Below, one piece after another: positions 16,290 to 24,599 of a stretch of DNA of 64,000 bases (position 1 is its first letter; the number at the start of each line of letters is the position of its first letter). Source of the DNA: Leucobacter sp. 7(1) (GTDB lineage Bacteria > Actinomycetota > Actinomycetes > Actinomycetales > Microbacteriaceae); contig NZ_FUID01000014.1 of assembly GCF_900163635.1 (NCBI RefSeq), positions 1 to 64,000 of the forward strand. The letters are read 5' to 3'. The notes beneath the pieces were generated by a model. The model was given only the letters and a program-made list of their open reading frames with translations. It had not been told where the DNA came from and did no database searches. The translations under genes and the position numbers were made by a program.

Positions 16290-17067
16290 CAGTGCAGCCG
16301 CCCGACCAGCGATCCGTGTCCGCGGCCTCGAAAAATCGTTCGGGAACCTTTCGGTGCTGCGCGGTGTGGACCTCGAAGTGCCGCGCGGCACGATCTTCGC
16401 GCTCCTCGGGTCCAACGGAGCGGGGAAAACCACGCTTGTGCGCATCCTCGCAACGCTGCTCCCCAGCGGCGCCGGGACCGCGGAGATCCACGGTCATGAC
16501 GTAGCCGCGGACCCCGCCCACGTGCGCGAGTTGATTAGTCTGACCGGGCAGTTCGCCGCGGTGGATGAGGTGCTCACCGGACGCGAAAACCTGATCCTCG
16601 TGGCGCAGCTACGCCGCCTCCCGACCCCCGGTGTCATCGCGGATACGCTGCTTGAACGCTTCGCGTTAAGCGACGCCGGATCACGCCGGGCCGGCACCTA
16701 CTCCGGCGGCATGCGGCGCAGGCTCGATATCGCCATGAGCCTCGTCGGGGATCCACCCGTGATCTTCCTTGACGAACCCACGACCGGGCTGGACCCGCAG
16801 TCCCGCATCGAGGTGTGGAGCACGATCACCTCCATGGCTGAGAGCGGCACCACCGTGCTGCTCACCACCCAAACGCTTGACGAGGCCGAACACTTGGCCG
16901 ACCGCATCGCGATCCTGCACGATGGCACCATCATCCAGGAGGGGACGCTTGCCGAGCTGCAGCGGCTGTTGCCGGCCGCGAAGGTCGAATACGTCGAGAA
17001 GCAGCCCTCCCTGGAAGACGTTTTCCTCGCACTTGTCGAGGATCCGGCACGAAAGGCTGCATCATGA
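16282..17067 (+). CDS. ABC exporter ATP-binding protein (DrrA-like)
   Basis: A 261-residue ATPase with Walker A (GSNGAGKTT), the signature YSGGMRRRLD and Walker B (VIFLDEPTTGLD), followed by a D-loop and switch histidine region (LLTTQTLDEAEHLADRI). These features match the DrrA/daunorubicin-resistance group, which powers two-component drug or lipid exporters. I use ATG 16282, overlapping the DUF1048 stop by 8 bases, rather than the upstream in-frame GTG-like extension. Its own stop overlaps the permease ATG by 4 bases. Confidence 0.9.
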   Translation: MPSSAAARPAIRVRGLEKSFGNLSVLRGVDLEVPRGTIFALLGSNGAGKTTLVRILATLLPSGAGTAEIHGHDVAADPAHVRELISLTGQFAAVDEVLTGRENLILVAQLRRLPTPGVIADTLLERFALSDAGSRRAGTYSGGMRRRLDIAMSLVGDPPVIFLDEPTTGLDPQSRIEVWSTITSMAESGTTVLLTTQTLDEAEHLADRIAILHDGTIIQEGTLAELQRLLPAAKVEYVEKQPSLEDVFLALVEDPARKAAS

Positions 17068-17828
17068 CCACGCACGCGCTCACCGATACCCGGGTGCTGA
17101 CCTGGCGCTCGCTGCGTCATGTGCTGCGCAGCCCGGACACGATCATCACCACCGCGATCATGCCCATCGCGATCATGCTGCTCTTTGTGTTCGTGTTGGG
17201 CGGCGCGATCAGCACCGGCTCCGGCACCTCATACGTGAACTACCTGCTCCCCGGGGTGCTGCTCATCACGATCGCCTCGGGTGTGGCCTACACCTCCTAC
17301 CGTCTGTTCCAGGATCTGCGGGGCGGGATCGCGGAGCGTTTCCGGTCCATGCCGATCGCCCGCTCAAGCGTGCTCTGGGCACACGTGCTGACCTCGCTCG
17401 CCGCAAACCTCGTGTCCGTGGCGCTCGTGATCGGGGTGGCTCTGCTGCTCGGTTTCCGGACCTCAGCCTCGCCGCTCGCGTGGCTCGCCGTCGCAGGGAT
17501 CCTCACCCTGTATACCCTCGCACTTACCTGGCTCGCGGTGATCGCCGGGCTCAGCGCCAAGACAGTCGACGGTGCGAGCGCGTTCAGCTACCCGCTCATC
17601 TTTCTCCCCTTCTTGAGCTCGGCCTTCGTGCCGACGGACTCCATGCCCGGACCGCTCGCGTGGTTCGCCGAGCATCAGCCGGTCACCGCCGTGGTGAACA
17701 CGATCCGCGCGCTGTTCGCCGGGCAGCCCGTCGGCGCAGAGCTGTGGAGCGCGCTCGCCTGGCTCGTCGGGATCCTGATCGTCGGATTCGTGGTCGCGAC
17801 ATCGCTCTACCGGCGACGAGTCGGGTAG
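17064..17828 (+). CDS. ABC exporter permease (DrrB/ABC-2 type)
   Basis: A 254-residue membrane protein with about six hydrophobic segments of the ABC-2 type, including the motif region RFRSMPIARSSVLWAHVL and the FLPFLSSAFVPTDSMPG loop seen in DrrB-type permeases. It pairs with the ATPase at 16282 to export a hydrophobic drug or lipid. The overlapping ATGA with the upstream gene shows coupling. Substrate cannot be read from the sequence. Confidence 0.88.
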   Translation: MTTHALTDTRVLTWRSLRHVLRSPDTIITTAIMPIAIMLLFVFVLGGAISTGSGTSYVNYLLPGVLLITIASGVAYTSYRLFQDLRGGIAERFRSMPIARSSVLWAHVLTSLAANLVSVALVIGVALLLGFRTSASPLAWLAVAGILTLYTLALTWLAVIAGLSAKTVDGASAFSYPLIFLPFLSSAFVPTDSMPGPLAWFAEHQPVTAVVNTIRALFAGQPVGAELWSALAWLVGILIVGFVVATSLYRRRVG

Positions 17829-17925
17829 CTCGCCGGGCGGCCTTGCCGTCTTCCCAAGCGGGGCATAGCGTGGAGCGTGAGGACGGGGTACCCCGCCCAG
17901 ATCTCGCAGGGAAGGGACACACGCT

Positions 17926-18678
17926 ATGGCACAGTATGAGGTTTCGGATCGTTCAGCGGTGGTGACGGGGGCCGGATCGGGGATCGGCCGTGCGGTCGCG
18001 CTGCTGCTCGCGGAGAACGGCGCGAAGGTTGTGGTGCAGGATCTGGACGCCGGCAGTGCCGACGCCGTCGTGCAGGAGATCACCGCGGCCGGTGGCACCG
18101 CCGTCACGGTTGTCGGCGACGCCGGATCAACCGAGGTTATCGACGAGACGATTCGCGCGGCCGTGGCGCTCGCGCCCCTGAAGATCGCGGTAAACAATGC
18201 GGGAATCGGGGGAGCGGTCGGCGCAACGGCGGCCTACTCGGACGACGACTGGCAGCGCGTCATCGACATCAACCTCTCTGCCGTCTTCCGGGGCACCCGC
18301 GCCCAGCAAGCACATATGGTGCAGCACGGCGGTGGTTCGATCGTCAACATGGCCTCGATCCTGGGCAGCGTCGGCAGTGCCGGCTCGCCCGCCTACGTGG
18401 CAAGTAAACACGCGGTTGTGGGGCTCACGAAGACTGCCGCACTTGAATCGGCGGCCCTTGGGGTACGCGTCAACTCGGTCGGCCCCGGCTACGTGGATAC
18501 TCCGCTGCTGAAAAACGCCGATGAGGCAACGCGCGCCGCGCTCATCGCGAAGCACCCGATGGGGCGACTCGGCCGGGCCGAAGAGATCGCGCACATGGTG
18601 GCGTTCCTCGCGAGCGACGCGGCCTCGTTCGTGACCGGGAGCTACCACCTCGTCGACGGCGGCTACACCGCTCCATAG
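17926..18678 (+). CDS. Short-chain dehydrogenase/reductase (SDR)
   Basis: A 250-residue classical SDR. The nucleotide-binding motif TGAGSGIG (residues 14-21), the NNAG structural motif and the catalytic Tyr157 and Lys161 (AYVASKHA) are all present, and the acidic residue after strand 2 (QDLDAG) favours NAD over NADP. The substrate is unknown. A TAGCGT hexamer about 60 bases upstream and GAAGGGA before the ATG give it its own promoter and ribosome site, separate from the ABC exporter. Confidence 0.88.
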   Translation: MAQYEVSDRSAVVTGAGSGIGRAVALLLAENGAKVVVQDLDAGSADAVVQEITAAGGTAVTVVGDAGSTEVIDETIRAAVALAPLKIAVNNAGIGGAVGATAAYSDDDWQRVIDINLSAVFRGTRAQQAHMVQHGGGSIVNMASILGSVGSAGSPAYVASKHAVVGLTKTAALESAALGVRVNSVGPGYVDTPLLKNADEATRAALIAKHPMGRLGRAEEIAHMVAFLASDAASFVTGSYHLVDGGYTAP

Positions 18679-18709
18679 GCCGGTTCCGGAGTTGCTGCCG
18701 CGTGACGCC

Positions 18710-19057
18710 CTACGCGTCAGGCGTCAGCAGTTCCGGGTGTCTCGCCAGATAGCCCTCGATAAACCAGCACGAGGCGAGCACCCGGCGGCCTTGCACAACC
18801 TCCGACGTGACCGCGTGATGCGCGAGCAGCCCGGACAGGCCAGTGCCCCGAAAATCGGGGTGCACAACTGTGTGGTCGAAATCGATGATGGTGCCGGACT
18901 CCCCGGCCGCACCCCGGAAGGAATAGTGCGCTTCGCCGATCAAGCGGCGGTCCGGCTCCGCTGCCGCAGCGTACAGCGCAAAGCGCTGCTGATCGGGCTC
19001 GTGGACGATGTGAAAGCCGTCCGCAGTCGCCTGCGTTTCCGTCAGATAGCGTGCCAT
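18710..19057 (-). CDS. GNAT-family N-acetyltransferase (YjdJ-like)
   Basis: A 115-residue short GNAT of the COG2388 type, with the acetyl-CoA loop region VHPDFRGTGLSGLLAHHAV and the ending ASCWFIEGYLARHPE seen in that family. The acceptor is unknown. TAGGCT (19065-19070 on this strand) begins 13 bases before the ATG, so the mRNA is probably leaderless. It converges with the SDR gene, with only about 30 bases between, and diverges from the lipoprotein gene. Confidence 0.82.
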   Translation of the reverse strand: MARYLTETQATADGFHIVHEPDQQRFALYAAAAEPDRRLIGEAHYSFRGAAGESGTIIDFDHTVVHPDFRGTGLSGLLAHHAVTSEVVQGRRVLASCWFIEGYLARHPELLTPDA

Positions 19058-19064
19058 GTCGCTC

Positions 19065-19070
19065 AGCCTA
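19065..19070 (-). promoter_or_regulatory. -10 element, probable leaderless promoter of the GNAT gene
   Basis: TAGGCT on the minus strand begins 13 bases before the ATG at 19057. Confidence 0.45.
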
Positions 19071-19096
19071 ACCCGGGATCGTCAGTGGCGCTCGGC

Positions 19097-19102
19097 TATT
19101 CT
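19097..19102 (+). promoter_or_regulatory. -10 element, probable leaderless promoter of the lipoprotein gene
   Basis: TATTCT begins 12 bases before the GTG at 19109. Confidence 0.5.
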
Positions 19103-19108
19103 CAAAGG

Positions 19109-19711
19109 GTGCAGAAGTTGTGTCGGGTGTCCGTCGCCCTCGGAGCCGCCATCGGGGTACTGATGCTTGTCGGCTGCACCCCGGAGCCAGAGCCGGAGCC
19201 CGAGGTGCTCACCGCGAGCGAGGCGGGGGGAGCGTACCTCGACGCCGTTTGCCCGGTGAATGCGGCCTGGGATATCGCAGACGCCGAGCTCGAGCAGCTT
19301 CGCCTTGCGCTCGCGCGCGGTGCGGTCTCCGACACGAAGCTCGCCGACGCGAAGCCTGTGAGCGACGCGCTGGAAGAAGTCGCCGCGGCGAGCAAGATCG
19401 CCGCGGGCAGGCTTGATCCGAAGTCGACAACGTGGCCGGAGGATGCGCAGGCCGCGGTCGACGATGTTCGCGAAACACTGCAAGACGATCGCGAGCAGAT
19501 CGGCCGCGTCATGAAACTGCCCCCACATAAGCTCACCGGGTACTCGTGGGAGGGGGCCGAAGACACGGCCCGGGCCGCTGCCCAGGCGCACGAGGCCCTC
19601 GGCCTGCCCGAAGACGCTGACGCAGCGTGCGCGCAGTGGGCGGAACAGCAGTCGAAACCTCAGGTGAAGCCGCAGTCGAAACCGAGCGAGCGGCCGGAGG
19701 CTGCCGGGTAA
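19109..19711 (+). CDS. Putative lipoprotein of unknown function
   Basis: A 200-residue secreted protein with a lipoprotein signal peptide: basic start, hydrophobic core and lipobox LVGC with the acylated cysteine near residue 23, followed by a Pro-Glu linker (TPEPEPEPE). The rest is helical, with paired cysteines (AVCPVN and ACAQW) that could form a disulfide and a Gln/Lys/Pro-rich tail (KPQVKPQSKPSERP). I recognise no domain. The frame stays open far upstream, but that part is antisense to the GNAT gene; the GTG at 19109 fits both the signal peptide and the -10 element. Confidence 0.75.
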   Translation: MQKLCRVSVALGAAIGVLMLVGCTPEPEPEPEVLTASEAGGAYLDAVCPVNAAWDIADAELEQLRLALARGAVSDTKLADAKPVSDALEEVAAASKIAAGRLDPKSTTWPEDAQAAVDDVRETLQDDREQIGRVMKLPPHKLTGYSWEGAEDTARAAAQAHEALGLPEDADAACAQWAEQQSKPQVKPQSKPSERPEAAG

Positions 19712-19765
19712 ACGTTCGGGGAAATGGCGTGGTCCGAGCCGGTTTTGGGATAAGATCGATCTCTT

Positions 19766-21262
19766 ATGTCTTCTTCCCGCAACACGCCAGTCGATCCGCC
19801 CTCCCTCAGTACCGAACGTGAATTCGGCCCGCGCGAGCAGCTCGCGATCTGGGTGCTCCTGATCTCCTCCTTTGTGGTGATCCTCAACGAGACGATCATG
19901 GGCGTTGCTCTGCCCAAACTGATGAGTGACCTCGGTATCACGGCGGTCGCCGGACAGTGGCTGACCACGGCGTTCCTGCTCACCATGAGCATTGTGATCC
20001 CGATCACGGGCATGCTGATCCAGCGTGTGAAAACACGGCACCTGTTCATCACCGCGATGAGCCTGTTCACGCTGGGGACGCTGATCGCGGCGCTCGCCCC
20101 CGGCTTCGCCGTGTTGCTTGTGGGGCGCGTTGTCCAAGCGAGCGGTACCGCGATCATGATGCCGCTCCTCATGACGACGGTCATCACGCTGGTTCCCGAG
20201 CAACAACGGGGTCGCCTCATGGGGCGAATTGCGATTGTCATTTCCGTCGCTCCGGCGCTCGGCCCGACGATCTCTGGCTTGATCCTGCAGGTGCTCAGCT
20301 GGCGCTGGCTGTTCCTCATCGTGCTGCCGATTGCGGCAATCGCGCTTGTCATTGGGGCGCTGCGCCTTCCCAACGTGGGGGAGCAGCGGGTGGCTCGGGT
20401 CGATCTCGTGTCGGTGCTCCTCTCGGTGCTCGGCTTCGGTGGGCTCGTCTATGGCCTCAGCCTCGTGGGTGAGAGTGCCAGCGGCACGCCCCCGATCGCC
20501 CCGTGGATCCCCGTCGTAATTGGCGTGCTCGCAATGATCTTGTTCGTGTGGCGACAGCTTCGCTTGCAGCGTGAGGACCGGGCGCTGCTCGATCTGCGCA
20601 CCTTCAAGTCGCGGCCATTCGCGCTGTCCGTTGTCCTGTTCACATTCAGCTCGATGGCGCTGTTCGGGTCGCTGATCCTGCTCCCGATTTACACGCAGAA
20701 CGTGCTGGGCTTCGATACTCTGCAGACCGGTCTGCTGCTGCTTCCCGGCGGCCTCGTCATGGGGCTCCTCGGACCGTTTGTCGGCCGGCTCGTTGACGCT
20801 CGCGGGGCGCGGTTTGTGCTCATCCCGGGCACGATTGTTACCGCCGTCGCTTTGTGGGGCATGGCGTTGTTCACGGATTCCACACAACTGTGGCAGGTGC
20901 TCGGCACCCACCTACTCCTGAGTATTGGGCTCGCGGGTGTCTTCACGCCGTTGTTCACCGTATCGCTCGGCTCGCTGCGGCCGCAGCTCGCCTCCCACGG
21001 CAGCGCGATGATCTCCACGGTGCAGCAGGTGGCAGGTGCCGCCGGCACCGCGCTGTTCATCACGGTGATGACCCTGGTATCGACCCAGGCCGCTGGCGGC
21101 CCGGAGGCTGTCGACGCGCACGCGCTTGCGGCGGGGACGCGCATGGCGTTTTTCATCGGTGGGATCGCCGCCACCATAGGCGTGGTTGTCGCCTTCTTTG
21201 TGCGAGACGCTCCGCCGGAGGCCGCGGACGTAACTGCAGCGCCGGCTACCCCAGCGCACTGA
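19766..21262 (+). CDS. MFS transporter, DHA2 (EmrB/QacA) drug efflux family
   Basis: A 498-residue multidrug exporter with about fourteen hydrophobic segments. The first helix carries LNETIMGVALPKLMSDLGI, the DHA2 motif D1-like sequence, and QWLTTAFLLTMSIVIPITG follows as in EmrB/QacA proteins. It should exchange protons for hydrophobic drugs. TAAGAT (19751-19756) lies 10 bases upstream of the ATG, so any leader is very short. The 3' end overlaps the end of the convergent LysR gene by 17 bases. Confidence 0.88.
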   Translation: MSSSRNTPVDPPSLSTEREFGPREQLAIWVLLISSFVVILNETIMGVALPKLMSDLGITAVAGQWLTTAFLLTMSIVIPITGMLIQRVKTRHLFITAMSLFTLGTLIAALAPGFAVLLVGRVVQASGTAIMMPLLMTTVITLVPEQQRGRLMGRIAIVISVAPALGPTISGLILQVLSWRWLFLIVLPIAAIALVIGALRLPNVGEQRVARVDLVSVLLSVLGFGGLVYGLSLVGESASGTPPIAPWIPVVIGVLAMILFVWRQLRLQREDRALLDLRTFKSRPFALSVVLFTFSSMALFGSLILLPIYTQNVLGFDTLQTGLLLLPGGLVMGLLGPFVGRLVDARGARFVLIPGTIVTAVALWGMALFTDSTQLWQVLGTHLLLSIGLAGVFTPLFTVSLGSLRPQLASHGSAMISTVQQVAGAAGTALFITVMTLVSTQAAGGPEAVDAHALAAGTRMAFFIGGIAATIGVVVAFFVRDAPPEAADVTAAPATPAH

Positions 21263-22160
21263 TCGAGCGCCGCACGGCCTCAGCAAGTTGGCGCACGGCC
21301 GCCGACGGACCGCTGGGGCCGGCGGGCGCGGCGAGCAGTAGTTCCCGTGCAAACCGGGGATCGTCGATGGGGCGGAGCACCACGCCCTCGGGCGGGTGGT
21401 TCCCGACGAGGCTTGGCACCAGTGCGACCGCCATGCCCGCGGCAATCAGACCGAGCACAACAGAGTAGTCGTCCGTCCGAATCGCGACGTCGATCTTGTA
21501 CCCCTCGGCGAGGAAGACCTCCCGGACAAGATCGTCGAGGGTGTCGCCGGGGGTCGAGCCCATGACCCAGCTGTCGTCTGCAAGGGAGAGGAACGTCTCC
21601 CTGTCGAAGCTGCGGTGATGGGCTGCGGGGTGGGTGGCGGGCAGTGCGAGCAGCATCGGGTCTGTGAAGAGGTGAGTGGTATGCACCTCCGCGCGGAACG
21701 GGAGCTGGTAGCCGCCAGCCGCGTACACAAGCGCCGCGTCGAGGGTGTGCTGGTTGACGCGCGTGACGAGCGGTGCGAGCTCTTCAAGAGTCGCATCGAG
21801 CTCGATGCCGAGTTCTGCGACACGGCTCGTGATGCCCGGAAGGAGGCGGGCGGCAGCCGTCGGAAAGGTACCGAAGCGGAGCCGGATCCGGCCCAGCTGG
21901 GCGAGGTCTCGCACGTCGGTGAGCGCCCGGTCGGAGAGGCTCAAAATCTCCTCACCGCGCTCGAGCATCAGCGTCCCGGCGGTGGTGAGCTTGCTCCCGC
22001 GCGTGCTGCGCACCGTGAGATCCGCCCCCACGAGTCGGTCGAGATTGCGCAGGTGGTAGTCGACGGTGGGCTGACTCCATCCGAGTCGGGTCGCGGCGCG
22101 AGCTACGGAGCCCTCTGCGGCCACCGCGCTGAGCGCTTGGAGCTGGCGAAGATCGATCAT
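21246..22160 (-). CDS. LysR-family transcriptional regulator
   Basis: A 304-residue regulator with an N-terminal helix-turn-helix (LRQLQALSAVAAEGSVARAA, GWSQPTVDYHLRNLD) and a two-lobed LysR substrate-binding domain (about 90-300). ATG 22160 is preceded by AGGAGAGGG; an upstream in-frame start adds 13 residues and is not favoured. It is transcribed away from the PLP decarboxylase gene, and the dyad TGGACC-N7-GGTCCA lies between them, so it probably controls that gene. The efflux pump on its other side may also be a target. Confidence 0.88.
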   Translation of the reverse strand: MIDLRQLQALSAVAAEGSVARAATRLGWSQPTVDYHLRNLDRLVGADLTVRSTRGSKLTTAGTLMLERGEEILSLSDRALTDVRDLAQLGRIRLRFGTFPTAAARLLPGITSRVAELGIELDATLEELAPLVTRVNQHTLDAALVYAAGGYQLPFRAEVHTTHLFTDPMLLALPATHPAAHHRSFDRETFLSLADDSWVMGSTPGDTLDDLVREVFLAEGYKIDVAIRTDDYSVVLGLIAAGMAVALVPSLVGNHPPEGVVLRPIDDPRFARELLLAAPAGPSGPSAAVRQLAEAVRRSISALG

Positions 22161-22179
22161 CGAGTATCCCTCTCCTGTC

Positions 22180-22221
22180 TGGACCTCACCGGGGTCCAAA
22201 GTGGTTCCAGTTCAATATACT
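22180..22221 (+). promoter_or_regulatory. Divergent regulatory region: LysR-type dyad and strong -10 for the decarboxylase
   Basis: TGGACC (22180-22185) and GGTCCA (22193-22198) form a dyad with a 7-base spacer where the -35 would lie. TATACT (22216-22221), the best -10 in the window, is 17 bases after GGTCCA. A regulator bound at the dyad could activate or block the promoter. Confidence 0.55.
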
Positions 22222-22225
22222 CTCT

Positions 22226-22260
22226 GGTGCCCGGGAGGTGAAGCGGGGGTTCCGGGCACC
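22226..22260 (+). promoter_or_regulatory. 5' leader hairpin before the decarboxylase
   Basis: GGTGCCCGG (22226-22234) and CCGGGCACC (22252-22260) form a perfect 9-pair stem with a 17-base loop. The expected transcription start is within a few bases of its left arm, so the mRNA would begin with this hairpin. No Shine-Dalgarno precedes the ATG at 22285. Confidence 0.5.
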
Positions 22261-22284
22261 CCCAATCCCCGCCAATCTGGACAC

Positions 22285-23916
22285 ATGCTGCATCAGGATT
22301 CTCATCACGCTCCCTACTCTGACCGCACCGCAGGCACTGACGCCGCGAGTACCTTGGTGCGGGCGGCGGCGAGTTCGGGTGCCGCGCCCGCTGGCGATCC
22401 CGGCGTGGTGCCGCGCCCGGCCCCCGAGTTCGGGCCCGAGCACGCGAGGGCGCCCTACGCCGAGGCGCTGCAGCGTTTCGCGGCCTCATCACCCCGGTCA
22501 TTTATGGTGCCGGGCCACGGCAATGACCCCGAGCACGGCGGCGCACACCTGGCCGAACTTTTCGGCGAGCGGGTCCCCGAGCTTGACGTGCCGCTGATGC
22601 TGCCCGGCATTGACCTGGGTGAAGATTCACCGCTCGTCGCGGCTCAGCGCCTCGCAGCGGACGCCTGGGGCGCGAAGCGCAGCTGGTTCCTGACAAACGG
22701 GGCCTCACAGGCGAACCGGACCGCCGCGATCGCGGTGCGCGGCCTGGGCGAGCGCATCATGATCCAGCGCAGCATGCACTCGAGCCTCACCGACGGCGTG
22801 CTGCTGGCCGGTCTGATCCCGTCGTTCGTCTCGCCGAACGTCGACGAGCACCACGGCATCGCGCACGGGCTCACCCCCGAGGCACTTGATGCCGCGCTCA
22901 CTCGCGAGGCCGAGGCCGGCCACCCAGTCGACAGCGTGCTTGTCGTCTCGCCGAGTTACTTCGGATCCACCGCGGACGTCGCCGGCCTCTCCCGTGTCGC
23001 GCACGACCACGGTGCCGCAATCATCGTCGACGGTGCCTGGGGTGCACACTTTGGTTTCCACCCGGGCCTGCCGGAGTCGCCGGTGCGGCTTGGCGCGGAT
23101 CTCGTGATCTCGAGCACGCACAAGCTCGCCGGGTCGCTGACCCAGTCAGCGATGCTGCACCTCGGTGATACTGCGATGGCGGAGCGCCTCGAACCGCTTG
23201 TGGCGCGCGCGTTCTCGATGACGGCGTCGACCTCGATGAGCGGGATCCTGATGGGCTCCCTCGACACCGCGCGCCGCGCCCTCGTGCAGGGCGGCGCGCA
23301 GATCGGTGAGGCCGTGGCCGCCGCCGCCGAGATTCGCGCTCGGCTGCGCCAGGACCCGCGCTTCCGGGTGATCAGCGACGACTTTGCGGCGTTCCCCGAC
23401 ATCGTGGAGACGGACGCGTTGCGGATCCCGATCGACGTGTCGGCTCTGGGGCAGAGCGGCCACTGGGTGCGCGCCCGGCTGATTGATGGCCACGGCACAT
23501 ACACGGAGATGTCGACGGCAACAAGCGTGGTGCTGGTGATCGGCGCGCTGCGCACGGTCGACGTCGATCGTTTCATGCGCGATCTCGGGGCCGTGGCCGA
23601 CGAGGCCGCCGCGCTTCCCGCAACTGACGCGGTGGCGTTCCCGGCACTCCCGGAGTCGGGGGAGCTGCGGATGCGCCCCCGCGAGGCGTTCTTTGGGGAC
23701 AGCGAGACTGTGTCTGCGGAAGAGGCTGTGGGCCGTGTCTCGGCGGATACGCTCGCCGCCTACCCGCCCGGGATCCCGAACCTACTGCCCGGCGAAGAGA
23801 TTACCGCCGAGACTGTCGCATTCTTGCGTGCCGTCGCAGCCTCTCCCACGGGCTACGTGCGCGGCGCGGCCGACGCCGCCGTCGCGACCTTCCGCGTGGT
23901 GCGCGCTGGGGCGTAG
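22285..23916 (+). CDS. PLP fold-I decarboxylase (Orn/Lys/Arg decarboxylase-like)
   Basis: A 543-residue PLP enzyme of the Orn/Lys/Arg decarboxylase major-domain family. The Schiff-base lysine is Lys280 in SSTHKLAGSLTQ, the PLP Asp lies in IIVDGAWGAHFGF, and the N-terminal conserved MVPGHGND region occurs near residue 75. The first 55 residues are low complexity. Arginine decarboxylation would give agmatine, a possible link to the ureohydrolase 20 kb upstream, but lysine or ornithine are equally possible. I chose ATG 22285 because no other in-frame start lies between it and the promoter. The leader forms a hairpin and lacks a ribosome site. Confidence 0.82.
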   Translation: MLHQDSHHAPYSDRTAGTDAASTLVRAAASSGAAPAGDPGVVPRPAPEFGPEHARAPYAEALQRFAASSPRSFMVPGHGNDPEHGGAHLAELFGERVPELDVPLMLPGIDLGEDSPLVAAQRLAADAWGAKRSWFLTNGASQANRTAAIAVRGLGERIMIQRSMHSSLTDGVLLAGLIPSFVSPNVDEHHGIAHGLTPEALDAALTREAEAGHPVDSVLVVSPSYFGSTADVAGLSRVAHDHGAAIIVDGAWGAHFGFHPGLPESPVRLGADLVISSTHKLAGSLTQSAMLHLGDTAMAERLEPLVARAFSMTASTSMSGILMGSLDTARRALVQGGAQIGEAVAAAAEIRARLRQDPRFRVISDDFAAFPDIVETDALRIPIDVSALGQSGHWVRARLIDGHGTYTEMSTATSVVLVIGALRTVDVDRFMRDLGAVADEAAALPATDAVAFPALPESGELRMRPREAFFGDSETVSAEEAVGRVSADTLAAYPPGIPNLLPGEEITAETVAFLRAVAASPTGYVRGAADAAVATFRVVRAGA

Positions 23917-23924
23917 GCCCACAA

Positions 23925-24004
23925 CCGACCCGGTACTACAGAACCGACCCGGTGCGCGCAGAACTTCTTGCGCGTAACGGGTCGGTTTTGCACTACGGGG
24001 TCGG
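23925..24004. repeat. Palindromic element with paired CGACCC/GGGTCG boxes, also a likely terminator
   Basis: CGACCC at 23926-23931 and 23945-23950 is mirrored by GGGTCG at 23979-23984 and 23998-24003, both pairs exactly 19 bases apart. The arms 23925-23951 and 23978-24004 pair over 27 bases with four mismatches; the inner stem AACCGACCCG/CGGGTCGGTT is perfect and followed by TT. It lies just after the decarboxylase gene. The element at 63463-63540 has the same layout. The 342-base gap 23917-24258 contains this, a second hairpin and no gene. Confidence 0.65.
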
Positions 24005-24181
24005 CTCTGTCGGTGACGACCCGACGCCCCGACGCCGGGGCGCGTGGGCTACCGATTTGCCTCGGAGGCGCGCTGAGTGCGGGCCCCGCGGCAGCGCCGC
24101 TCCGTGAATTTCCCGCCACCGCGCTCACCTCGCTCATCGCTCCGGTCCTGCTGCAACCGTACGCTGAGCCTCGCGCGAACA

Positions 24182-24229
24182 CAACGACGGCGGGCGGTGA
24201 TCCGTGAGGATCACCGCCCGCCGTCGTTG
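24182..24229. terminator. Long perfect hairpin terminator
   Basis: A perfect 22-pair stem (24182-24203 with 24208-24229) and a GTGA loop. It follows the minus-strand small membrane protein gene. There is no T-tract. Confidence 0.6.
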
Positions 24230-24258
24230 CTCGGCAGGACCGAGGAGAAAGTCTGAGG

Positions 24259-24486
24259 CTACTTCTTTTCGAAGAGGTTGCCCACGAGCGTCGAACCGAT
24301 GAGCACGACCGCGAGCAGGATCACGCCGACGATCGAGATCGCGACGACGTCGACGGGCTGGCCGACGGACGAGAACATCGACTCCGAGTTGTCCTGGCCG
24401 ATGGGCGACGCGAACGCGGGCGCTGCCACGAACACCGAAGCGAGAGCCACGGTTACGGCGGTGGCAATACGGGTACGGATCTTCAC
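24259..24486 (-). CDS. Small membrane or secreted protein of unknown function
   Basis: A 75-residue protein with two hydrophobic stretches: a signal-like N-terminal segment (TAVTVALASVFVAAPAFASP) with a plausible Ala-x-Ala cleavage site, and a second helix (VDVVAISIVGVILLAVVLIG) ending in a basic tail (FEKK). The GTG at 24486 has GAGGAGAA well placed upstream; the longer upstream reading is unsupported. If the signal is cut, a roughly 45-residue single-helix peptide with its C-terminus inside remains. I recognise no family. Confidence 0.65.
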   Translation of the reverse strand: MKIRTRIATAVTVALASVFVAAPAFASPIGQDNSESMFSSVGQPVDVVAISIVGVILLAVVLIGSTLVGNLFEKK

Positions 24487-24587
24487 GATTGTTCTCCTCG
24501 CGGGTCTCAGCGGCATACGGGTCTGTGGCCCACACGCCAATACGACCATCCTAGCGTGCTTTCTCGCGCCGAGGCACCGCCCCGCCC

Positions 24588-24593
24588 TAGGCT
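24588..24593 (+). promoter_or_regulatory. -10 element, probable leaderless promoter of the DUF885 gene
   Basis: TAGGCT begins 12 bases before the ATG at 24600. Confidence 0.45.
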
Positions 24594-24599
24594 GGAACC

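Noticed and set aside
19082-20911. 609-residue open frame on the minus strand
   Set aside because: It lies antisense to the lipoprotein and DHA2 transporter genes, is dominated by Arg, His and Glu, and has no domain.
23925-24004. Palindromic element considered as an insertion sequence or attachment site
   Set aside because: There is no transposase or integrase, no target duplication and no tRNA nearby; it is reported as a repeat instead.
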